Source: JBBQHM01 sp038323965 (lineage in GTDB: Bacteria > Verrucomicrobiota > Verrucomicrobiia > Chthoniobacterales > UBA10450). Taken from it: a stretch of DNA of 5,998 nt. Below, piece after piece: positions 1 through 5,087 of the stretch (positions are counted from its first letter, which is position 1; every line of letters begins with the position of its first letter). The position numbers and the translations under genes are program-made. The DNA is taken from positions 1-5,998 of the forward strand of contig JBBQHM010000126.1 of the NCBI GenBank assembly GCA_038323965.1, read 5' to 3'. Under the pieces are notes generated by a model that saw only the letters and a program-made list of their open reading frames with translations, made no database searches and was not told the origin of the DNA.

Positions 1-1
1 G

Positions 2-643
2 CAGGCATTAGGGAGAGCGCAAAATATCAAAGTCGGCGCGCAGAACATGCACTGGGAACGGAGCGGTGCGTTCACCGGCGAGACGAGCGCGGCGATGCTG
101 CGCGATTTGTTTGTTCGGTATGTCGTGCTCGGTCATAGCGAACGCCGCCAGTTGTTTGGCGAGACGGATGAAATCGTAAATCAAAAAGTGCGCGCGGCCC
201 ATGAAGGCTCGCTGCGTCCGATCGTGTGTGTCGGCGAGACGCTGGAGCAACGGGATCGCGGCAACGTGGAGAAAATTCTTTCGATTCAGCTGCGCGGAAG
301 TCTGGCTGAGCTTTCGGGCAAGGAGCTGTCGGAAACCGTCATCGCCTACGAGCCAGTCTGGGCCATCGGGACTGGCCGCAACGCCACGGCCGCCCAGGCG
401 CAGGAGGCGCATGCATTCATCCGACACACGCTGTCGCAACTCTCCGATGAAGGGACGGCGGAACGCGTTCGCATTCAATACGGGGGCAGCGTGAAACCAG
501 CGAACGCGCGGGAGCTCATGTCGCAACCAGATATCGACGGCGCTCTCGTTGGTGGCGCGAGCCTTGAGCCTCGAAGCTTCGCCGAGATCGTGCTCGCGGC
601 GCGCGACGAAGATGCGCCCGCGCTCGCGCCGATCACGGCGTAA
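2..643 (+). CDS. tpiA: Triosephosphate isomerase, 5'-truncated by the window edge
   Basis: This glycolytic and gluconeogenic enzyme interconverts dihydroxyacetone phosphate and glyceraldehyde 3-phosphate in the cytoplasm. The reading frame is open from the left edge, and the residues before the first ATG (VGAQN, then MHWE at 47) already match the family, so the ATG at 47 is internal and not the start. The visible part carries the catalytic histidine in GHSERR (codon 134-136), the catalytic glutamate in YEPVWAIGTG (codon 350-352), and the phosphate-binding elements YGGSVKP and DGALVGGASL near the C terminus. The first quarter of the barrel is missing, including the N-terminal catalytic lysine. 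About 213 residues remain of a protein that is normally about 250. It ends with TAA and converges on the LolA-like gene, with an inverted repeat between them. Identification is certain; the true start lies outside the window. Confidence 0.97.
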   Translation, partial: QALGRAQNIKVGAQNMHWERSGAFTGETSAAMLRDLFVRYVVLGHSERRQLFGETDEIVNQKVRAAHEGSLRPIVCVGETLEQRDRGNVEKILSIQLRGSLAELSGKELSETVIAYEPVWAIGTGRNATAAQAQEAHAFIRHTLSQLSDEGTAERVRIQYGGSVKPANARELMSQPDIDGALVGGASLEPRSFAEIVLAARDEDAPALAPITA

Positions 644-644
644 A

Positions 645-680
645 TCTTTTCTGTCATCCCGAGCGAAGTCGAGGGACCCC
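645..680 (+). repeat. Left arm of a large inverted repeat; copy 1 of a dispersed repeat
   Basis: This arm starts two bases after the tpiA stop codon. It pairs with 781-816: over 36 positions I count 33 Watson-Crick pairs, one G·T wobble (673/788) and two C·A mismatches (646/815 and 660/801). The core (653-680) matches a third copy at 3806-3833 in 26 of 28 bases, in the same orientation. One frame reads SSRAKSRDP and another reads STSLGMT. I associate such peptides with spurious ORFs from repeat-rich genomes. It looks like a REP- or MITE-like non-coding element, not a gene. Confidence 0.85.
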
Positions 681-780
681 TCCAAAGGTCCGAGTTTTGC
701 GCGAGAGGGAGATGCAGGATGGGATCACGTGTGCGGTCGACGTTCACGCTGACTGATTCGCGCGGCGTTGGAGCAGCTGC

Positions 781-816
781 GGGGTCCTTCGACTTCGCTC
801 AGGATGACAGAAAAAA
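781..816 (-). repeat. Right arm of the inverted repeat; copy 2 of the dispersed repeat
   Basis: This is the reverse-complement partner of 645-680, ending 13 bases before the stop codon of the minus-strand LolA-like gene at 830. The + strand reads DFAQDD in one frame. The 100-nt spacer (681-780) has no credible ORF; it contains a CACGTG palindrome (725-730) and nothing else I can name. The run of A at 811-816 follows the stem on the + strand and the run of T at 647-650 precedes it. This is the wrong polarity for a canonical intrinsic terminator in either direction, although a transcript through it could fold into a long hairpin. Confidence 0.83.
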
Positions 817-829
817 GATCGCGCGCGGC

Positions 830-1591
830 CTACCGCTGAGCCGGCGGCTTGGGGTTGTTCTTGATCTCGAGATAAGTCCGCGCACGCACAGTGTTCGTGC
901 CGGGAGCGAGCTCTTCAATTCGCATCTGCTTTAAAAACCAGCGGCCATCGATTTTCTGCGCTGAGACAACTTCGAAGCGTTTCGAGAGTTGCCCCGCGTC
1001 GTTGAACCCCTCGACCCGCATGAGCGCGCCGCCGCCCTTGTCGATCCACAGGTTGACGCTGGAGTATTGCGACTGCTTTGAGGGCGCCTGCACCTGCAGC
1101 TTCCAGCAATCGCGCGTCTTGATATTTTCGCTGCCAGTCACACGTGCGTTGTTCCAGTAAATGAATTTCAACGCGAGATCTTCATAGGTGATCGCGGTGC
1201 CGCGGACGCGCTTGTCCAGTTGCGCCGGCGCCACGCGTTCCGTTCCCTGCTTCGTGATTTCTTCCAGTCGCGAATCGCTATCGCCCAGATGCAATTGCAG
1301 TGCTTCATCCGGATTGGAGAAGACGTAGCGCACCACTGGTCCCGTCTGCTGCAGCTGAAAAGGGACGACGATATTCTCCTGCCGGATCTGCCCCTCCAGA
1401 CTGAGTTGCTGCTGCGACTCGCGCAACCGAACCCCATCAAGAATCTCGCGGGCGGACGGTGCCGCTTGCGCGAAGGCGCCGCTCGCAGTCGCGAACGCCA
1501 GGAAGGCGATGACGCTCCACGCTTGTTTCGAGCAACCGCGCTTCCTATCGTGAGGCAGCAATTCGCTTAAATGGACGAGCAACTTTTTCAT
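830..1591 (-). CDS. Secreted LolA-like (outer-membrane lipoprotein-sorting type) protein
   Basis: This is a predicted periplasmic protein of 253 residues. A basic N-terminal stretch (residues 14-22) is followed by a hydrophobic segment (about 26-40) and a likely signal peptidase I site after AFA (39-41). There is no lipobox. The mature part resembles the LolA-like family (PF17131 style). Its conserved features include VRGTAITYEDLALKFIYWN (129-147), DCWKLQV (161-167), LWIDKGGGALMRVEGF (181-196) and KRFEVVSAQKIDGRWFLKQM (204-223). Relatives adopt the half-barrel lipid-binding fold of LolA and LolB, but their ligand is generally unproven, so a role in lipoprotein or lipid handling is only an inference. 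The start is uncertain. I chose the ATG at 1591 (MKKLL), but a GTG at 1606 or a TTG at 1561 is possible, and none has a good ribosome-binding site. The TTG would give a more ordinary, shorter signal peptide and would remove the overlap with the divergent PAP2 gene. Confidence 0.82.
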   Translation of the reverse strand: MKKLLVHLSELLPHDRKRGCSKQAWSVIAFLAFATASGAFAQAAPSAREILDGVRLRESQQQLSLEGQIRQENIVVPFQLQQTGPVVRYVFSNPDEALQLHLGDSDSRLEEITKQGTERVAPAQLDKRVRGTAITYEDLALKFIYWNNARVTGSENIKTRDCWKLQVQAPSKQSQYSSVNLWIDKGGGALMRVEGFNDAGQLSKRFEVVSAQKIDGRWFLKQMRIEELAPGTNTVRARTYLEIKNNPKPPAQR

Positions 1592-2224
1592 CTGATCAAC
1601 CAACACTGGACGAGTTCGTTTCTCGATTTGTTCATGGCATCGCTGAGCGACTCCGAGATTTGGAAACCGGTGTTCATCGGCGTCGCGCTCTTCGCCGCGA
1701 TCTTCGGCGGGTTCAAGGGGCGCGCGTTTATTTTGTGCACCTTACTGGCGCTCGTGGTGACGAACCAGTTGACCGTAAATCCATTGAAGAAACTCATTGA
1801 TCGACGCCGACCCAAACAGGTCGAGACCGTGCGGATGGTGGAACTTCGCAAAGCGCATCCTGCATTCATGAAAATGCTTGAGCGTCCGCGCGTCCGCTAT
1901 TCCGACGATTCTGATCGCGACAAATCCGGCCCGTCGTTTCCATCCGGCCACACCAACAACAACACGGTAATCGCGCTGTGCTGCACGATTTTCTGGCGTC
2001 GCTGGGGCGCGCTTTACTGGCTCGTCGCGGCCTCCGTCTGCTATTCCCGCATTTATCTGGCGGCGCATTGGCCGAGCGACGTCATCGCCACCTTGTTCAT
2101 GGCCGCCGGTGAAACGCTGATCGTGCTGGGCCTGCTCGAGCTGGCGTGGCGCTACCTCGGCCGGAAATGGGCGACGGAAATTTTCGCGCGCCATCCGCGG
2201 CTGGTAGAAGCGCGGACCTCATGA
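1571..2224 (+). CDS. PAP2-family membrane phosphatase
   Basis: This is a 217-residue integral membrane acid phosphatase of the PAP2 (type 2 phosphatidic acid phosphatase) superfamily. The three signature motifs are complete: K-x6-RP (K73 to R80-P81), PSGH (124-127, acid-base H127) and SR-x5-H-x3-D (S159 to D170, nucleophile H166). Hydrophobic helices lie near 33-47, 51-68, 131-157 and 171-193. Family members hydrolyse lipid phosphates or pyrophosphates such as undecaprenyl pyrophosphate, phosphatidic acid or lipid A phosphates, with the active site on the periplasmic face. A charged insert of about 40 residues (82-121) separates motif 1 from motif 2. The start MDEQLFHLINQHW looks typical for the family. 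Only a weak, distant GAGG (1552-1555) lies upstream. Its stop overlaps the start of the GT39 gene as ATGA, so it is probably co-translated with the two glycosyltransferases, which suggests a polyprenyl carrier or glycolipid substrate. The exact substrate is unknown. Confidence 0.9.
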   Translation: MDEQLFHLINQHWTSSFLDLFMASLSDSEIWKPVFIGVALFAAIFGGFKGRAFILCTLLALVVTNQLTVNPLKKLIDRRRPKQVETVRMVELRKAHPAFMKMLERPRVRYSDDSDRDKSGPSFPSGHTNNNTVIALCCTIFWRRWGALYWLVAASVCYSRIYLAAHWPSDVIATLFMAAGETLIVLGLLELAWRYLGRKWATEIFARHPRLVEARTS

Positions 2225-3798
2225 GCACGCGCAGGGCAGTTTGGATTTTTATCGGCGCTCTCACCCTTGTCCGGCTCACTCTTATCGCGACGACGAATCT
2301 CAGCGGCGACGAAGCCCATTACTGGATGTGGTCCGACCGTCTCGCGCCCGCCTATTTCAGCAAAGGACCCGGCGTCGCCTTCGCCATGCGCGCCGGGACC
2401 GCGCTCTTCGGCGCGAATGAATTTGGCGTTCGCTTCTGGAGTCCGATCCTCGCTGCCGGAACGAGTCTGCTCATGTTTCAATTCGCACGGCGCTTGTTCG
2501 ATGAGGTTGCCGGTTTATGGGCCGTCATCGGGCTCAACGTCACGCCTATTTTCAACGTTGGCGCTTTCGTCATGACGATCGATCCGCTCTCCGTGTTTTT
2601 CTGGGTAGCCGCGATGTTCAGTTTCTGGCGCGCGATCCAGCAAACCCCGCGCACGACTTTTTGGTGGCCGCTGTCCGGGTTGCTCGTCGGCCTTGGATTT
2701 CTATGTAAATACACCAACGCGCTCGAGCTGATCTCGATATTGCTGGTGCTTGGATTTGCTCCCCGTTTGCGCGGCGAATTCAAACGCGCCGGGATTTATT
2801 TGCTCATTGTTAGCTTTATTATTTGCACGATTCCGCCGCTCCTCTGGAATCGCGATCACGCCTGGATCACGATCACGCATCTCGAAGCGCGTGGCGGCGT
2901 GGATCACGGCTTTGGCATCCATCCCTCCGAGCTGCTGACCTTTATCGGCCAACATTTTGGCGTTTATTCGCCGCTGCTCTTTATTGCCATCTGCTGGGCC
3001 GTCATCGCTTCGTGGCCCCGCGTGCAACAGCAACTCAAAGTCCTCTTCCTGACCGCGTTCGGCGTCCCGATTTTCGTCTTTTATTTTCTGCTTTCGATCA
3101 ATCGCGCTGCCGCTCCTAACTGGGATGCGCTCGCTTTTCCCAGCTTCGGTTTGCTTGCGCTCTACTTCTGGCGCGAGCGACTTGATCGCAGTACAACGTT
3201 GCGCACGCTCGCTGGCGCTGCTTTTGCGCTTGGTCTTTTGATTAGCATGATCGCGGTCGACTCGGATTTACCGCGATCGTTTGGATTCACCATGTCGCGC
3301 CGCGATCCGACCGATCGCGTGCGCGGCTGGAGCGCCGGAACTGCCGCCGTGGAACAGATGCGTCGCACGACTGAAGCCCGGATTGGCGAACGCGTTTTCC
3401 TCATTGCGGACGAACGCGACCACGCTTCTGAGATTTCCTTTTATCTCGCCGATCGCCGCGTTGAAGGATCCGGTCATCCCCCGGTTTACCTGGTGGAATC
3501 GCAGGATCTGCAGAATCAATTCTCGTTCTGGCCGCGCTACGACGAATTCGTCGCGGGCGACGCGAAGCCAAAAATTCCCAACGACCCGGACTACTCCGAG
3601 GAAGGGGGATCGAACATCTTTACTGGCCGCAGCGCGCTCTACATTCGGACGGGTGGCAAGCAGCGACTACCGCGCAACATTCACGCTGCCTTCGACTCGA
3701 CCGAGCCAGTCGGAACGATCGAGATGAACCGGTACGGAAAAGTCATTCGCACCTGGGATGTATATCTTTGCCGGGGTTACAAGACGCTGCCGTTATGA
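2221..3798 (+). CDS. GT39/ArnT-like polyprenyl-phosphate-sugar glycosyltransferase
   Basis: This is a 525-residue polytopic membrane protein of the PMT_2/ArnT class (GT-C fold, COG1807 style). Such enzymes take a sugar from a polyprenyl-phosphate donor and attach it to a lipid, glycan or protein acceptor on the periplasmic side. The first helix (about 6-24) leads into the first periplasmic loop with the acidic pair D30-E31 in SGDEAHYW, the position of the catalytic acidic residue in the family. A second acidic site, ID121PLSVFFW, and the motif KYTNA (163-167) also fit. I see about eleven hydrophobic segments up to residue 346, then a soluble C-terminal region (347-525) that is probably periplasmic. 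The start is the ATG at 2221, which overlaps the PAP2 stop as ATGA; an in-frame extension upstream to 2146 would only run over the PAP2 gene. It overlaps the GT2 gene in the same way. Sugar and acceptor cannot be assigned. Confidence 0.9.
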   Translation: MSTRRAVWIFIGALTLVRLTLIATTNLSGDEAHYWMWSDRLAPAYFSKGPGVAFAMRAGTALFGANEFGVRFWSPILAAGTSLLMFQFARRLFDEVAGLWAVIGLNVTPIFNVGAFVMTIDPLSVFFWVAAMFSFWRAIQQTPRTTFWWPLSGLLVGLGFLCKYTNALELISILLVLGFAPRLRGEFKRAGIYLLIVSFIICTIPPLLWNRDHAWITITHLEARGGVDHGFGIHPSELLTFIGQHFGVYSPLLFIAICWAVIASWPRVQQQLKVLFLTAFGVPIFVFYFLLSINRAAAPNWDALAFPSFGLLALYFWRERLDRSTTLRTLAGAAFALGLLISMIAVDSDLPRSFGFTMSRRDPTDRVRGWSAGTAAVEQMRRTTEARIGERVFLIADERDHASEISFYLADRRVEGSGHPPVYLVESQDLQNQFSFWPRYDEFVAGDAKPKIPNDPDYSEEGGSNIFTGRSALYIRTGGKQRLPRNIHAAFDSTEPVGTIEMNRYGKVIRTWDVYLCRGYKTLPL

Positions 3799-4550
3799 CT
3801 GATCCGTCATCCCGAGCGGAGCCGAGGGACCCCGCCGCGTCACGAGACGTGTCCGTCGTCGTGCCGCTTTTCAACGAAGAAGGCAATATCGCGATTCTCC
3901 AATCCGAACTCACCGCCGCGCTGGCCGAGCACGATTACGAAATCGTTTTCGTTGATGATGGATCGTCCGACAACACCGTTTCGATCATCACGCCCGGGCC
4001 ACGTATTCGACTTGTGCAGTTTGCAAAAAACAGCGGCCAAAGTGCGGCCATGTACGCCGGAGTTCACGCGGCCCGAGGTCGCGCGATCGTTTTGATCGAT
4101 GGCGATCTACAGAACGATCCTGCGGACATTCCGAAGTTACTGGCCGAGATCGCGCGCGGCGCCGATCTGGTCTGCGGCTATCGCGCACACCGCAAAGACA
4201 CGGTGGTAAAACGCGTCACCAGTCGCATCGCAAATTTTGTGCGGAGCAGGTTCACCAAGGATGGCGTGCGCGACACCGGCTGCACGCTCAAGGCGATGCG
4301 ACGCGAATGCCGCGAGACGCTTCTTCCGTTTAAAGGCATGCATCGATTTATTCCGGCGCTGGTGAAAGGCGCCGGTTACAAACTCGTCGAGATCCCGGTG
4401 AATCATCGCGCGCGCCGTTTCGGCGTTAGTAAATATGGACTCGGTAATCGCGCCCTCCGCGCCACGGTTGATATGTTCGGCGTGCGCTGGCTCTTATCAC
4501 GGCAGATCAAGATTGCGCTCAGCGATTCCACCCCAGCCCCGCACGTCTAA
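3795..4550 (+). CDS. GT2 polyprenyl-phosphate glycosyltransferase (DPM1/ArnC type)
   Basis: This 251-residue GT-A fold enzyme is expected to move a sugar from a nucleotide donor to undecaprenyl (polyprenyl) phosphate at the inner face of the membrane, giving the donor used by the GT39 partner. Motifs in order are VVVPLFNEEGN (21-31), VDDGSSDN (53-60), the DxD metal site DGDLQNDP (D102, D104; 102-109), TGCTLKAMRR (161-170), GMHRF (181-185) and VNHRARRFGVSKYG (202-215). Unlike E. coli ArnC, it has no pair of C-terminal membrane helices. It ends shortly after FGVRWLLSRQIKI, as the short bacterial DPM1-like forms do, so it is probably a peripheral membrane protein. The start at 3795 overlaps the GT39 stop (ATGA). 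A TTG at 3768 would only extend it into the upstream gene. Oddly, residues 4-13 are encoded by a copy of the dispersed repeat found around 645-816. Confidence 0.92.
   Translation: MTDPSSRAEPRDPAASRDVSVVVPLFNEEGNIAILQSELTAALAEHDYEIVFVDDGSSDNTVSIITPGPRIRLVQFAKNSGQSAAMYAGVHAARGRAIVLIDGDLQNDPADIPKLLAEIARGADLVCGYRAHRKDTVVKRVTSRIANFVRSRFTKDGVRDTGCTLKAMRRECRETLLPFKGMHRFIPALVKGAGYKLVEIPVNHRARRFGVSKYGLGNRALRATVDMFGVRWLLSRQIKIALSDSTPAPHV
3806..3833 (+). repeat. Copy 3 of the dispersed repeat, in frame inside the GT2 gene
   Basis: These 28 bases match 653-680 in 26 positions, in the same orientation, with differences at 3819 (A to G) and 3822 (T to C). The copy begins 11 bases after the first base of the GT2 start codon. 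It is read in the frame that gives SSRAEPRDP, equivalent to SSRAKSRDP in copy 1, and it contains no stop. No inverted partner lies nearby, so this is a single arm. Confidence 0.85.
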
Positions 4551-4554
4551 ATCC

Positions 4555-4585
4555 AGCTTGTCACTCTAGAAGCGAGCGATAAGCT
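4555..4585. other. Short inverted repeat in the gap before the EIIA gene
   Basis: AGCTTGTC (4555-4562) can pair with GATAAGCT (4578-4585), giving eight pairs including one G·T, with a 15-nt loop. It sits in the 54-bp gap between the GT2 gene and the EIIA gene. No T run follows, so it is not a convincing intrinsic terminator. It could be an operator or attenuating hairpin, or chance. Confidence 0.25.
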
Positions 4586-4604
4586 TGCCCTCCCCCGGTC
4601 CTGT

Positions 4605-5069
4605 ATGTCCCTGGCCACCCTTCTTTCCGCCGATCAAATCATCCCCGAGATGAAGGCCGCCGACCGTTGGTCCGCGATCGTAGAGTTGATCGATCTGCTC
4701 GTCGGACGCGGCAAGATCAAGCCGGAAGATCGCAATAACATTCTCGCTTCGCTGAAAGCCCGTGAAGAGACAATGAGCACCGGAATCGGGTTTGGTATTG
4801 CCATTCCGCATTGCTCCTCCGAATGCATTCCGGAAGTCATCGCAGCGTTCGGACGTTCGCCCGGCGGAATTGAATTCGATGCTTTGGACAACGCGCCCGT
4901 GCGCTTCGTTGTCCTCTTCATTGTGCCGAAAAATCAATTCCAGACGCATCTGCGTACCCTCGCCTCCATTGCCAAGTTTTTGAACGACCGGACCGTGCGC
5001 GAAAGTCTGGGCGAAGCGAAATCCGCCGACGAAATCCTCGAGATCTTCAGCGACCGCTCACCAAAGTAA
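4605..5069 (+). CDS. PTS EIIA-type protein, nitrogen-PTS (PtsN) like
   Basis: This is a 154-residue single-domain cytoplasmic protein of the PTS EIIA fructose/mannitol/Ntr superfamily (PTS_EIIA type 2). The phosphoacceptor histidine is H69 in GIGFGIAIPHC (60-70). The fold's other marks are present: the N-terminal helix pair (about 15-52), the KAREETMSTGIG turn (51-62), FVVLFIVP (100-107) and the C-terminal LNDRTVRESLGEA...EILEIF region. Length matches stand-alone EIIA-Ntr, and no EIIB or EIIC permease is adjacent, so a regulatory phosphocarrier is more likely than a sugar-transport component. Family members relay phosphate from HPr or NPr and act by binding other proteins, but the target here is unknown. 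The start at 4605 has no Shine-Dalgarno site but fits the family length. argS follows after 18 bp, so the two are probably co-transcribed. I withhold the symbol ptsN because the Ntr assignment rests on length and context only. Confidence 0.9.
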   Translation: MSLATLLSADQIIPEMKAADRWSAIVELIDLLVGRGKIKPEDRNNILASLKAREETMSTGIGFGIAIPHCSSECIPEVIAAFGRSPGGIEFDALDNAPVRFVVLFIVPKNQFQTHLRTLASIAKFLNDRTVRESLGEAKSADEILEIFSDRSPK

Positions 5070-5087
5070 GCGGTCCACGCTTACTCG

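Noticed and set aside
8..685. A 225-residue open frame on the minus strand opposite tpiA.
   Set aside because: It lies over a certain tpiA coding region, is Arg-rich as expected for an antisense shadow in G+C-rich DNA, and runs into the repeat. It shows no recognisable domain.
475..752. Small open frames across the inverted repeat reading STSLGMT and SSRAKSRDP.
   Set aside because: Their peptides are translations of the repeat arm itself, and they also overlap the tpiA 3' end. They are non-coding by context, unlike copy 3 in the GT2 gene.
645..816. Intrinsic terminator for tpiA or the LolA-like gene.
   Set aside because: The A/T runs sit on the wrong side of the stem for a U tract in either transcript, and the loop is 100 nt. 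Long-hairpin effects remain possible, but a canonical terminator call is not supported.
1742..2194. A 150-residue open frame on the minus strand opposite the PAP2 gene.
   Set aside because: The PAP2 motifs on the + strand are complete. The antisense product has no family features and appears to be a codon-bias shadow.
2854..2877. GATCACG occurring three times within 24 bp.
   Set aside because: It lies inside the GT39 gene, is read as DHAWITIT, and is explained by codon choice. There are no further copies or regular spacing.
4558..4583. Possible sigma-70 promoter before the EIIA gene (TTGTCA and GATAAG).
   Set aside because: The boxes are only 14 bp apart, which is too short, and the -10 match is 4 of 6. 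They also overlap the small inverted repeat.
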